A stretch of DNA of 64,000 bases, taken from assembly GCA_017632345.1 (NCBI GenBank), contig JAGBRL010000031.1, positions 1 to 64,000 on the forward strand. The letters are read 5' to 3'. Both the position numbers and the translations under genes were made by a program. Below are positions 20,090 through 28,921 of this stretch, piece by piece. Origin of the DNA: Paludibacteraceae bacterium (GTDB taxonomy: Bacteria; Bacteroidota; Bacteroidia; Bacteroidales; Paludibacteraceae). The notes under the pieces are model-generated. The model saw only the letters and a program-made list of their open reading frames with translations, did not search any database and was not told the origin of the DNA. Numbering within the stretch: position 1 is the stretch's first letter; each line of letters begins with the position of its first letter.

Positions 20090-20626
20090 CTATTTATGAA
20101 AATTATACCTCACACCAACACTAAACAAAGGCTTCAGATACTGGTCGTCATTGCCAAACAGCATATATTGCTGCGCCTTTATCAAGCAAGAGATTCGGCT
20201 AGACGGAAAGAACTCCAACGAATAACCGACATTAGCGCCGTAAACCATTCCGCTAACCTCTTCGTCCACAATATCACAACGCCAATTGTCGTAACCAACA
20301 GAAGCTCCGACGGAAAGATTCATATAGAACCAAACAGCCGGATTCCATACAGAATACACAACTCCGGGAGAAACAAGCACGACTCCAGAAAAGTCGGACA
20401 TGCCAAACTTAGCCCGCTCATAATCAGCCTCCAAAAGCAAAGCTGTTTTGGAATTAAAATAATACGAGTAGGTCAACCCCACATCATAATCACTTTTAGT
20501 GCCGATACCACCCCGCACACCAACGGCATGCACACCCTTCACATGAGTAAGTTCGGCAGATTGCGAATATACCGAGACAAAAAACGCAACAATAATAAGG
20601 CTTAACAACCTTCTAAAATTAAACAT
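20090..20626 (-). CDS. traO: Conjugal transfer protein TraO (outer membrane beta-barrel)
   Basis: Predicted outer membrane protein of the Bacteroidetes conjugation apparatus. The frame extends to 20767, but the ATG at 20626 (MFNFRRLLSLIIVAFFVSVYSQ) gives the signal peptide and fits the family length of about 180-190 residues. The mature part shows the TraO pattern: GVHAVGVRGGIG near the start, alternating strand segments (VGLTYSYYF, LLLEADYE, VVLVSPGVVYSV, YMNLSVGASVGYDNW) and the end LKPLFSVGVRYNFHK with a C-terminal-type strand. Unlike other junctions in the operon, there is a gap of about 200 bases from traN, in which no clear promoter was found. Confidence 0.82.
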   Translation of the reverse strand: MFNFRRLLSLIIVAFFVSVYSQSAELTHVKGVHAVGVRGGIGTKSDYDVGLTYSYYFNSKTALLLEADYERAKFGMSDFSGVVLVSPGVVYSVWNPAVWFYMNLSVGASVGYDNWRCDIVDEEVSGMVYGANVGYSLEFFPSSRISCLIKAQQYMLFGNDDQYLKPLFSVGVRYNFHK

Positions 20627-20829
20627 ATAAACTTTTAAATTTAAATTAATCAACAAAACAATTATAGGTTTTGAAAGAGCGCAGAGGTATAAAAATTCAG
20701 CATAAAACCAAGTCTCAAAAGCAACTTTTATTTTTAATAAAATAAGTTCCTCGATTTTAACCTTCACAACAAAAGCGACATATTATATACACCTGAGGCT
20801 CAACCAATTAACCACACATCACATTTCAC

Positions 20830-21948
20830 CTATCCGTCTTTCAGACGCCTCGCTTTTAACAGTTCTTTATTAGGAACTGTAAATTTAAGATGCCGACCTC
20901 CGTTTTTTTCAAAAATCTCAAAGTAAAGGCTGTGCTTGTCCGGTATGGTGAAACGTTTGAAAAAAAGCACAACAGACTTTTCCCGCTTTGCAGCAACCAC
21001 ATCAATCTCCGAACCATCCTCGTAGATAAAAAGCGGAACCTTTTCGTCTATCTGATACGCCTGAGCCTTTGCAGTCTTTTTATTGACTATATAACTTTTC
21101 AAGAAATCAACCTCATAGTCTATATGCGAATTATTCACAATAGAGAGGTGAAACATAAAAACATCATCTTCTACGAATATAGACCGCAACGAAAAAATCA
21201 TTTTATTGTCAATCACCCCATGATTCAGCATAGTGCCTTCGCTCACAACTTTCTCTCCAAGACGCCTCATGTCCATCTCGTTAACAGAAATTGAAGAGAA
21301 AACCGCATCTGGCACATCACCTCCTGACACTGTAAAATTCAAGTTTTCAGGATTTTCCGAATACTTCACTATAAAAGGATAGATCTGCTTATCCTCCGTT
21401 ATCACAAGCAAATTAGTCTCTCCAAAAAAATCGAATCCGACGGAAAGCGACTTGCATTTCACAATATTTTCGATATTCTCCACCTGCTCTGCAATGATAC
21501 TGTCACACCCCGCCTTCACATCCAGAATCTTACTTGGCAAAATAATATGAGACGTTCTTTTGTGAGACAACTCTATTTCCAACGGCAAAATTATATCCTT
21601 GTCTGCAATGTCCTGGTCAATTACATTGGCCGCTATAAACCTAGGGTTCTGGTTATAAGACAAAGAGAAAGTATAAACCTTTCCGTCGGTTGTTATTATA
21701 GTAATACTAGTCTCATCAAATACGGAGACCTCGCTTTTCACGCGCACCACTGAGTTCACGTTAGTCACCTCCACCGTTATCTCATCGGTACCCATATCTG
21801 CATAACTGACAGCAGCAGCGAACTTCAGATAAACCCACTTGACATCCGACACCTCCAACGGAATCTCCTTCACCTTAACAACATTTTGAGCAGAAGAAGT
21901 CTTGAAGCACAATAAACTCAGCAATAAAAAAAGACAGACACGAGCCAT
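20830..21948 (-). CDS. traN: Conjugative transfer protein TraN (DUF4138)
   Basis: Periplasmic or outer-membrane-associated subunit of Bacteroidetes T4SS, commonly compared with VirB9. A signal peptide (MARVCLFLLLSLLCFKTSSA) precedes a beta-rich protein with the family opening IPLEVSDVKWVYLKFAAAVSYADMG and the C-terminal KREKSVVLFFKRFTIPDKHSLYFEIFEK. At 372 residues it is slightly longer than typical. The ATG at 21948 shares one base with the traM stop (TGATG), a coupling junction; the frame also offers a GTG at 21951. Confidence 0.88.
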   Translation of the reverse strand: MARVCLFLLLSLLCFKTSSAQNVVKVKEIPLEVSDVKWVYLKFAAAVSYADMGTDEITVEVTNVNSVVRVKSEVSVFDETSITIITTDGKVYTFSLSYNQNPRFIAANVIDQDIADKDIILPLEIELSHKRTSHIILPSKILDVKAGCDSIIAEQVENIENIVKCKSLSVGFDFFGETNLLVITEDKQIYPFIVKYSENPENLNFTVSGGDVPDAVFSSISVNEMDMRRLGEKVVSEGTMLNHGVIDNKMIFSLRSIFVEDDVFMFHLSIVNNSHIDYEVDFLKSYIVNKKTAKAQAYQIDEKVPLFIYEDGSEIDVVAAKREKSVVLFFKRFTIPDKHSLYFEIFEKNGGRHLKFTVPNKELLKARRLKDG

Positions 21949-23090
21949 CACTTTGTCATTTTTATAATTAGTTTATAATTGGCCGGGAGCGTAACTTTAG
22001 TTTCCTTGATAGCTCCGCCCACCACGCTTTTTGTCGCATCCACAAGCGCATTTGCACTTTTGTCCAAGAGACCACGCAGTCCGCCTGTATTAACCTCCAC
22101 GCCTCTGACAGTTCTTTCACCTCCTTCCTTGCCTGCATCATTCACAAGATTGTCCGGTATATAAATACCCTTAAAACCATCTCTGTCATAAATGCAGCCT
22201 TTAAAAGGATACACATTGTCCTTGTATGCAATGTTCTCAATCGTAACAAACACTCTATTTTCAGAAAATGAGGCCTTGCCTATTATCATCGTGTTCGGAG
22301 GAATTACAGAGCCTGCCACCTCTATCTGATCCAGAATCCGCAGTTTCACCTGTGACGACGATGTTATGTTCTTCTGTTCTCCATGCACAACAGCCCGAAT
22401 ACTGCCAGCCTCCAAACTACCTCCCTTTTCGCCTAAAGATTTAAAACCATTCTTTTTATTAGTTTGAGCTATAACTTCAGGAACTACCTGCTCATTCGGA
22501 ACCGCAGCCGCGTCATTGGATTTGCTCGCTTCATTCTCTGCCGGAACACCATAACGCTCCAATATAGATGCCTTTTTACGCTCTATCTCTTCCGCCTTTC
22601 TTTGCCTAAGTTTCTCCAAACGCTCAGCTCGGCTCTGACTTTTCTCTACTTTTTTCACCTTAGTCCGTTCTGCAACGACCACATCCGAAGAAGATGTTTT
22701 TGGAGCTTCCACATCTTCAAAATCAGCCAACGACTTCTTTTGACGCACACCCGTCTCATTTACATCCGCCGAAACGTCGCCATTGTCTCTTTCCCCGGCT
22801 GCAATAGACCCGAGCAGATCAAACGAATTATTTTGCATCTTACGTCTGCTACGCTCCTCTTCCAGTCTGTTCTGTTCTGAAATAATAGCCTTCAACTTGC
22901 TATTTTCAAAACTATTGTTTTCAGGTTCCGGGATATTCATATTAAAACCTTCCGATACAGCAACTTCATGTTTTTCTTCCGTATCACCTAAATCCAATAT
23001 GAAAAATATAGCAATCGCCGTTAACGACACAAAAACACTGCCAACATGCAAAAGCATCTGCTGTTTACCTATTTTCAAATTACTTCTCAT
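21948..23090 (-). CDS. traM: Conjugative transposon protein TraM
   Basis: Inner-membrane-anchored T4SS scaffold subunit, commonly compared with VirB10. One transmembrane helix near the N-terminus (MLLHVGSVFVSLTAIAIFFI) is followed by a charged, coiled linker (ERLEKLRQRKAEEIERKKAS) and a C-terminal beta domain with SSQVKLRILDQIEVAGSVIPPNTMIIG and DRDGFKGIYIPDN, the characteristic TraM core. The ATG at 23090 overlaps the traL stop by 11 bp and is preferred over the earlier frame start at 23117. About 380 residues, near the family length. Confidence 0.9.
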   Translation of the reverse strand: MRSNLKIGKQQMLLHVGSVFVSLTAIAIFFILDLGDTEEKHEVAVSEGFNMNIPEPENNSFENSKLKAIISEQNRLEEERSRRKMQNNSFDLLGSIAAGERDNGDVSADVNETGVRQKKSLADFEDVEAPKTSSSDVVVAERTKVKKVEKSQSRAERLEKLRQRKAEEIERKKASILERYGVPAENEASKSNDAAAVPNEQVVPEVIAQTNKKNGFKSLGEKGGSLEAGSIRAVVHGEQKNITSSSQVKLRILDQIEVAGSVIPPNTMIIGKASFSENRVFVTIENIAYKDNVYPFKGCIYDRDGFKGIYIPDNLVNDAGKEGGERTVRGVEVNTGGLRGLLDKSANALVDATKSVVGGAIKETKVTLPANYKLIIKMTK

Positions 23091-23439
23091 ACGCCAAACT
23101 ATCTTTTTCAGCCTCAACCTTCAGAAGCTCCTTCAAACCTTTCTCTATCCGTTCAGGAACCTCTTTTTGAGGCACAGTCAAATCAATTTTCATAATATCC
23201 AGAGAATCTGCCGGAACAGTTTTTTCCGGGACCGTCCTATCCGTCCCAGCCCCGCTCTCATCAAAATCAGCCAATGCAAAAATCAATTTAAGCAAAACAG
23301 CAAGCAACAGCGCCACAAAAATCAGCTTAAAATAAAACTTGCGTCTTTCTACAGGAAGAGAGTTCAACTTTTCCTCTGCTCTTTTTCCCACTTCTGTTTT
23401 TTTACTTTCATAATATGTTTTAAAATTCTGACTATCCAT
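23080..23439 (-). CDS. traL: TraL-like conjugation protein
   Basis: 119 residues with one transmembrane helix (FKLIFVALLLAVLLKLIFAL at about 37-57) after a charged cytoplasmic start, and a short periplasmic tail. Sequence alone is weakly diagnostic; the call rests on size, topology and its place between traK and traM, where TraL is found in Bacteroides conjugative transposons. It starts 4 bp after the second traK and overlaps traM. Confidence 0.7.
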   Translation of the reverse strand: MDSQNFKTYYESKKTEVGKRAEEKLNSLPVERRKFYFKLIFVALLLAVLLKLIFALADFDESGAGTDRTVPEKTVPADSLDIMKIDLTVPQKEVPERIEKGLKELLKVEAEKDSLAYEK

Positions 23440-23443
23440 AAAT

Positions 23444-24052
23444 TCACCTTTTTACAATACCCAACAAACTATCATCCTCGATTTTCCAATTTACAATTTT
23501 AAAACCGTTAGGATTACACACATCCCTATCGCACGAAACCAGCCCGCACGTTGTTTTCAGATTTCTGAAAATCACTTTGTCTCCGTACACCAACGATGTT
23601 TTCCCGTACATCGTTGCATAAAACTCACAGTCATTACCCTCAGACAAACAGACGCTGTCGCACTGAAACTCTGACGACACACCGTTTGCGATCATAGAAT
23701 TAAAGTACCCCTTTTCAGAAAGCAAGCCATATTGATTCTTAACTGTATTGTCCGAAACATACAGAGCCTTTTCCATCTGTCTTTTCATAAAATCCGCATC
23801 AGGCGAAAGTATAAAAAACAACTCATGAAAACGCCTAACCTGCATTTCCGCCTCCGCTTTTCTGTTCGTCTGCACATCATTGGCCAATGCAAGCAACAGA
23901 GTGTTCTGAGAGCCAGCCACATATACAAAATTCCTCTCTTCCTCCGCAAAAACAAAAGCCAATTTCACGCAAAGCAATGAAATCGCGGTGGCAATCACCG
24001 TTGTCACAACAAACACCATCTTCACATTCGCAAAAATTTTCAACACATCCAT
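23444..24052 (-). CDS. traK: TraK-family conjugation protein, second copy
   Basis: T4SS inner-membrane protein with one N-terminal helix and a periplasmic domain, possibly VirB8-like. It carries the family core RKAEAEMQVRRFHELFFILSPD and the cysteine-containing segments CDSVC, YGK, FRNLKTTC and PNGFKIVNWKI. It follows another full-length traK paralogue (24055-24675) by 2 bp; the two share this core and the C-terminal pattern but differ elsewhere, so this is an old duplication rather than a recent copy. Both have intact frames, which suggests both are used. The product has 202 residues, normal for TraK. Confidence 0.85.
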   Translation of the reverse strand: MDVLKIFANVKMVFVVTTVIATAISLLCVKLAFVFAEEERNFVYVAGSQNTLLLALANDVQTNRKAEAEMQVRRFHELFFILSPDADFMKRQMEKALYVSDNTVKNQYGLLSEKGYFNSMIANGVSSEFQCDSVCLSEGNDCEFYATMYGKTSLVYGDKVIFRNLKTTCGLVSCDRDVCNPNGFKIVNWKIEDDSLLGIVKR

Positions 24053-24054
24053 TG

Positions 24055-24675
24055 TCAGTACAATTTATCAATTAACAGATCTCCGTTGTCTATAATTTCC
24101 AAATTCTCTATCATAAAGCCATGAGGAGTTGCCTCTGACCGTGCGCAATTACGTATATTGCACTGCGTCACCAGATTTCTGAACGTAGAGCCAGATGTTC
24201 TTTCAATCTCCATTTTCCCGTACATGACAGCCTTGTAAGGATACTTTGACACATCAACACAAACACTGTCACACTTATACAGGCAGTATATTTTAGCCTC
24301 CTCAAGCTGCCGGTAAAATCCACTGTCCATCAAGCTCTTATACAAATCATAAGCCGAAATGTCTGCCATTTCTAACGCCTTCTGCACCTTATGTCCGATT
24401 ATGCTCTTGTCCGGATAAAGATTGAAAAACAACTCATGGAAACGCTCCACATTAGCCTTCGCCTCCGCCATTCTGTTGTCAGTTGTGCTTTGATTAAAGA
24501 TGAAGTTCAACGGCTCCTCTCCCTGCAACGCATAAATTTTCCTTTTCTGCTCTTCTTTAAACTGCCACGAGCAGAAAAAGGCGAAACAAAGCACAAGAAA
24601 CTGCGAGCCCAACGTCAAAATCATAAATGTCCTGACATGAGAAAAAGCGCTCTGTATATTAATCAAACTTCTCAT
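24055..24675 (-). CDS. traK: TraK-family conjugation protein, first copy
   Basis: 206 residues, one N-terminal transmembrane helix (FMILTLGSQFLVLCFAFFCSW), then RMAEAKANVERFHELFFNLYPDKSIIGHKVQKALEMAD, the most recognisable TraK motif. The C-terminal half has CDSVC, KAVMYGKMEIERTSGSTFRNL, a CNIRNC pair and PHGFMIENLEI. The ATG overlaps the traJ stop by 4 bp. The family normally occurs once per conjugation operon; here a second member follows immediately, so the complex may contain a hetero-oligomer. Confidence 0.88.
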   Translation of the reverse strand: MRSLINIQSAFSHVRTFMILTLGSQFLVLCFAFFCSWQFKEEQKRKIYALQGEEPLNFIFNQSTTDNRMAEAKANVERFHELFFNLYPDKSIIGHKVQKALEMADISAYDLYKSLMDSGFYRQLEEAKIYCLYKCDSVCVDVSKYPYKAVMYGKMEIERTSGSTFRNLVTQCNIRNCARSEATPHGFMIENLEIIDNGDLLIDKLY

Positions 24676-25721
24676 CGTCCTCCAAATGTCTTTTGCACAG
24701 AGCCAAACGCGCCCTTCGCGCCTTTCAGCGCAGCTCCGCTCACATCCATCATATTGCCCATCATATTGCTTGACTTTGTCAAAGCCATAGACACATTAGA
24801 GCCGCCGGCCCCCGTCAACGTACCGCTACTATAAGTCATAGCCCCAACAACATACCCAGCAATGGACGGAATGCTCATATACCCAAACGCCGCCGCCAAA
24901 GAAAGAAACACGAGCATAGAGCTGCTCTGAGGTGCCGCAATCTCGTCCGTTCCAGCCGTCATTGCACCCAGATATTGCGAGAACAAGGACATTATCGCAT
25001 ACGTCACCAGATTCACACAAGGCAGATAGAGACTTGCCGTAACATACTTGCTCACCCAATTAGACAGAGAGTTTGAAAAGCTTGGTATCAAAGACAAAGC
25101 AAAAGCAAAAGGACCTATGTAGAACAATATCATCTTCGTGAAGTTTCCGATTGCCAGCACCCCCGCTCCGCAAATTGTCCCGGCCATAGTCAGAACTGAT
25201 ATGAAAAAGGAAGAAAGACCTGCCTCGCATTTATTTTTCAAATCAGCAAAGAAACCGACCATAAAGTCAGCGCTTGACTTAAACAAGTTGCCCATGTAGC
25301 TCGCCAGTCCCTCGTCTTCTGCAGACTGCATTCCAGCCTTTCCTCCTTTATCGTCCGAAAGCTTTATGCTAAAAAAGACCTCCTTCATCTGACTGTCGCA
25401 AGAGTTCTGTTTGCTCTGCAACATCTGCTCTGTAGGCAAGTTGACAATATTCATGACTGCGTCTATAAAGCTCACAAACACAGAAAAGTTCATAATCACA
25501 AGTCCTATGCAAAACGGCCTCAGTGTTGCGTAAAAATCAATCGGCTTCCCCTGACACCAGCTTTTCCATATCATGTTACCTATGTAAAACAATGCGAATA
25601 TCGCGCACAAAGACGAGGCTATCACAGAGACATCGCCTATATCAGTCTTGCTAGCCTCGTATATGCCCTGCAAATTGTCTGAAAAGACCTTCAGATTTAT
25701 TGGCTCCACATCAAAAAACAT
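24672..25721 (-). CDS. traJ: Conjugative transposon protein TraJ (VirB6-like)
   Basis: Polytopic inner membrane protein of the T4SS. Hydrophobic segments include VIASSLCAIFALFYIGNMIW, FCIGLVIMNFSVFVSFIDAV, SVLTMAGTICGAGVLAIGNF, ILFYIGPFAFALSLIPSF, NLVTYAIMSLF and MLVFLSLAAAFGYMSIPSIA, with the conserved PFAFALSLIPSFSNSLSNWVSKYV typical of TraJ. The tail is glycine, serine and alanine rich. 349 residues, near the family length. It starts 6 bp after the traI-like gene. Confidence 0.9.
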   Translation of the reverse strand: MFFDVEPINLKVFSDNLQGIYEASKTDIGDVSVIASSLCAIFALFYIGNMIWKSWCQGKPIDFYATLRPFCIGLVIMNFSVFVSFIDAVMNIVNLPTEQMLQSKQNSCDSQMKEVFFSIKLSDDKGGKAGMQSAEDEGLASYMGNLFKSSADFMVGFFADLKNKCEAGLSSFFISVLTMAGTICGAGVLAIGNFTKMILFYIGPFAFALSLIPSFSNSLSNWVSKYVTASLYLPCVNLVTYAIMSLFSQYLGAMTAGTDEIAAPQSSSMLVFLSLAAAFGYMSIPSIAGYVVGAMTYSSGTLTGAGGSNVSMALTKSSNMMGNMMDVSGAALKGAKGAFGSVQKTFGGR

Positions 25722-25727
25722 ACGCGC

Positions 25728-26405
25728 TTATTTTAAGAAGTTTGAAATCATCTGGTTCGTTGACAAATACGGTCCGCTTTGGTTTCTCGCCCCCATACTG
25801 TAAATATTCAGATAAGGCTCACACATCTCCTTCTTTCTGTCTATCACATCCTGAGCATCACCCTTCACCAGCTGCATTTTAGTTTTGCACGCCGCCATCT
25901 GAGAACGTATTCGGTTAAGCAAATCCAACCTCTCCGCAGAAGAAAGCCCCGCATCGTCTTCCGACTTAAAATCAGACACATACAGCTTCGCCTCCTCTAT
26001 CAAGTCCATCGCATCAGAATAGATGCCGAACCCTTTTAAATAAAGAGACAGCCGTTCGCCCTCGTTAAGCCAGTCTGTCTGTGTCAGTTGGTTGCGAAAT
26101 TCGTTAAGGTCGTTCGCCATATCCTCTGCGGCCTGAACAATCACAACAAAGTCCTTTGCTCGTTTCACCCAATTCATGGCGGTCTTAAACTTCTCTGCAT
26201 TTTTCTTAAAATCCTCCGCCTGCATGACCATTTGCTCTATTTGCTCATACATCACATACTTTTCCTCCACAGCCTCTGCCATCTGATCCACGAAATTCAT
26301 CGCGCGCTGAGCGAACGACGTCGGGTCTGTCACCACCATAGCTCCCTGCGAATACAGAGGAGACGCACCGCACAAAAGCAGTGCCAATAAAACAATATTT
26401 TTCAT
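25728..26405 (-). CDS. traI: TraI-like conjugation protein (DUF4141)
   Basis: Secreted, helical periplasmic protein; DUF4141 members sit between traG and traJ in Bacteroides conjugative elements, commonly compared with VirB5. A signal peptide (MKNIVLLALLLCGASPLYSQ) precedes the family start AMVVTDPTSFAQRAMNF, then long helices (MYEQIEQMVMQAEDFKKNAEK). 225 residues. The ATG overlaps the stop of the traG C-terminal fragment by 4 bp. The name follows Bacteroides usage and is unrelated to the F-plasmid relaxase TraI. Confidence 0.85.
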   Translation of the reverse strand: MKNIVLLALLLCGASPLYSQGAMVVTDPTSFAQRAMNFVDQMAEAVEEKYVMYEQIEQMVMQAEDFKKNAEKFKTAMNWVKRAKDFVVIVQAAEDMANDLNEFRNQLTQTDWLNEGERLSLYLKGFGIYSDAMDLIEEAKLYVSDFKSEDDAGLSSAERLDLLNRIRSQMAACKTKMQLVKGDAQDVIDRKKEMCEPYLNIYSMGARNQSGPYLSTNQMISNFLK

Positions 26406-26677
26406 AAGTTTCCTGTTTTTTTATAATGAACTTCTATATACTTTTCGATACCTTTCTGCATAGAGCCAAGTTCGTCCGCATAGGCCATAACGATGCCCTT
26501 TTCCTCCTTTGTTGTAGAAAAAGCCAAGTATTCAGCTGGCGAGACCTCCACACCGTAAACGGAAGAGAATGCTGAGTTAAAAGAGATGAACACCTCCTTG
26601 TACCTGCCTCTATTCTCGATATTCAGATTTCTGTTTATAGACAGCACCAAAGCCTTCTCCTTCTCTGACAATGCCAA
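26402..26677 (-). CDS. traG: C-terminal fragment of TraG (VirB4-like), separated by an in-frame TAA
   Basis: Frame from a TTG, reading MALSEKEKALVLSINRN and ending after a TraG-like tail (RYKEVFISFNSAFSS, YGVEVSPAEYLAFST). This is the C-terminal segment that normally completes Bacteroidetes TraG proteins (LTDKEK...SINLN, then EVSPEEYL in homologues I remember). It is in the same reading frame as the upstream 743-residue part: after the TAA at 26692-26690 the frame reads IQETLALSEKEK without interruption. An AGGAG sequence lies upstream of TTG codons, so re-initiation is possible. On its own it has no recognisable active site. Confidence 0.8.
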   Translation of the reverse strand: MALSEKEKALVLSINRNLNIENRGRYKEVFISFNSAFSSVYGVEVSPAEYLAFSTTKEEKGIVMAYADELGSMQKGIEKYIEVHYKKTGNL

Positions 26678-26689
26678 AGTCTCCTGAAT

Positions 26690-28921
26690 TTATACAAATC
26701 GATTCATAAATTTAGACTGGTCCAGAAGTATTTTCTCGTCTGCATTATTTATAATCGCATCCTTCACAATCTCGTTGCCAATTATGTCTCCGACCTCTTG
26801 CGTCACCACCGCCACCTCTCCATTATGCTTTCTCACCGTTTTGTAGAGATATTTGATAAACTCTGCGGTCCCCGACTTAGAGATTGCCTTCCAAGCCTCC
26901 TCTATGAGAATCACTTTACGTTCATGAGGGGCAAGCCTGCGCATTTTTGTGATGAACGTGTCCATCAGCACAATTGTGACTATTGGAAAGAGAACTTTAT
27001 GATCTTTTATGTTATCTAATTCAAAAACGATAAACCGTTTATGAAGAAGGTCCAAATTAGCCTCGCTGTTTAGAAGATAATCGTACTTGCCTCCCTTGTA
27101 ATACGGCGACAAGACCTGCAAAAGATTCTCCAAATCGAAGTTCTCAATCCTTATTCCCTCTTGCGAAACCCTGTCTTTGAAACAAGTCCTCATGAAATCA
27201 TAAAATCCGTTGAACGACGGAAACTCGCCTCTGTTTTCGCATAAATGCTTAACATACAAATTCAGTGCGATTTCAATCTGAGTCTCTTCCGACTTTGAAA
27301 TATCCTCATGCTCATTCTTCCACAAGACACAGATCAAAGAAAGCAGCTGCACCATCTTCTCTTCTGTGTAAACATAATCCTCCACGAAAAAAGGATTGAA
27401 AGAGATTGGCTCGTCCTCTTTGTACGTGTAATAAATACCGTCAGCTCCACCTGTCCGTTCGTTAATCAGCCTGCACAGACCTTGGTAAGAGTCTCCGACA
27501 TCAACAATCACAAGATGTTCTCCCTGATCATATTTCTGAGAAACCATGACATTTGTAAAGAAAGACTTGCCCGACCCCGAAGGCCCCAAAATGAACTTGT
27601 TCTTTGCAGAAGCCCAACCTCGCTTCACCGGCTCGTCCGACACGTCAACCCTAACCGGAATGCCAGACAGACGGTCTGTCAGCTTCAGACCTTGACTCTT
27701 CTCGCCTGTTATGTCCGAATAGTTCGTCTCCATATTGAAAAGACAGACTCCTTGCGATATAAACGACAAAAACCTCATCTCGTCTGGATAATTTGACGCC
27801 GCTCCCGGAATTGCGGCCCAAAAGAGGTGCGGAACAATGACCTCCGTTTTCGAAACATTACAATCCATCGCGGAAAGGCTACCTCCTACCACCGAGTTTT
27901 TTTGAAGCAACGACACATAACTTTCGTCCCATAGCATTACGTTAAACGCACAATGGACACTCCGCTCTTTCCGCACTTGAGCTTCGTTCAAATACTCGTC
28001 GTTGAACATTTTGTTCACAAGATTCTCTCTTGAAACGGCAGACAAAGACTCCATTCGCTTGCCTTGTCTCTCCAACTCGTTCAATGTTTCCGCAGAATCT
28101 CCTATGAATATAAACTGATTGTAAATATGGTCAAAAGGCAGTTTTAGCGCTACCGGAAAGGCCATGCAATTAGACAACACAGACACGTCTGTCGAATAGC
28201 TTTCGTTGCGGCAACTAGAACTGAGGACATTCGGCAAATCTGTAAGTTCGCCAATAGAAAAACAAGAGACATACTTGTCGCCAATCATCAAATCCTTCTC
28301 TTCCACATGCAAATCTGCCAAAACCTCGTCCCTGCCTGTGAAATTCAGCGAAAGATATTTCTCTATAAGCCCAAATCTGCCATTCTCAGCCCCAACAACC
28401 TCGTCAAGTTCCAACTCCCGGCAACCTAATCCGCCCGACTTCAATATAGACACAAACTGATTCACCGAGTCGTTAAAATCATCTAGCCTCGACTTGTCCG
28501 TTGCTTCTGCCGGCACAAAACGGTTCTTCAGAATTGCATTCATTGAAGATGTTTTTCGAAAACCGCTTTTCACACTAAGTGTCACATACAAATAGCACCG
28601 ATGCCTCAGACATCGCCTTCCACAAAAATGCTCCGAACTCGCCTTTTGCAAAAAGCCCTCCCATTTAGGTTCGTCGCAGCAGACATCCTCAAAGAACACA
28701 TCCTGCTTATGCACAATGGAGTAATTTGGAAGAACTCGCGCAGCCCGGCACCATACAGAATGCAACGCATCAAGTTCCGAATCTGAATTTGTAAAGACAG
28801 GACTCAGCTCCAGTTCAAAAACGCGAGTCACATCTCCCGACTTGGAAATCAAAGCTCCATTCTCGTAAGCCAGCAGCGGAAAGCATTTTCTTATATCACC
28901 AGATCTCACATTGAAATTCAT
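26690..28921 (-). CDS. traG: TraG conjugation ATPase (VirB4-like), N-terminal 743 residues, ends at an in-frame stop
   Basis: ATPase that energises T4SS assembly at the inner membrane. The ATG at 28921 overlaps the traF stop by 4 bp and gives the family start (KCFPLLAYENGALISKSGDV). Walker A GPSGSGKSFF lies near residue 447 and Walker B KVILIEEAWKAI near 670, followed by TVRKHNGEVAVVTQEVGD. It stops at ILLDQSKFMNRFV, whereas relatives continue with IQ...L.DKEK; here those residues follow directly after one TAA codon. With the downstream piece the product would be about 839 residues, the normal size. Nonsense mutation, readthrough, re-initiation or a base-call error are all possible. Confidence 0.9.
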   Translation of the reverse strand: MNFNVRSGDIRKCFPLLAYENGALISKSGDVTRVFELELSPVFTNSDSELDALHSVWCRAARVLPNYSIVHKQDVFFEDVCCDEPKWEGFLQKASSEHFCGRRCLRHRCYLYVTLSVKSGFRKTSSMNAILKNRFVPAEATDKSRLDDFNDSVNQFVSILKSGGLGCRELELDEVVGAENGRFGLIEKYLSLNFTGRDEVLADLHVEEKDLMIGDKYVSCFSIGELTDLPNVLSSSCRNESYSTDVSVLSNCMAFPVALKLPFDHIYNQFIFIGDSAETLNELERQGKRMESLSAVSRENLVNKMFNDEYLNEAQVRKERSVHCAFNVMLWDESYVSLLQKNSVVGGSLSAMDCNVSKTEVIVPHLFWAAIPGAASNYPDEMRFLSFISQGVCLFNMETNYSDITGEKSQGLKLTDRLSGIPVRVDVSDEPVKRGWASAKNKFILGPSGSGKSFFTNVMVSQKYDQGEHLVIVDVGDSYQGLCRLINERTGGADGIYYTYKEDEPISFNPFFVEDYVYTEEKMVQLLSLICVLWKNEHEDISKSEETQIEIALNLYVKHLCENRGEFPSFNGFYDFMRTCFKDRVSQEGIRIENFDLENLLQVLSPYYKGGKYDYLLNSEANLDLLHKRFIVFELDNIKDHKVLFPIVTIVLMDTFITKMRRLAPHERKVILIEEAWKAISKSGTAEFIKYLYKTVRKHNGEVAVVTQEVGDIIGNEIVKDAIINNADEKILLDQSKFMNRFV

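Noticed and set aside
26660-26710. Programmed frameshift in traG
   Set aside because: The two parts are in the same frame, separated only by a stop codon, so no shift is needed.
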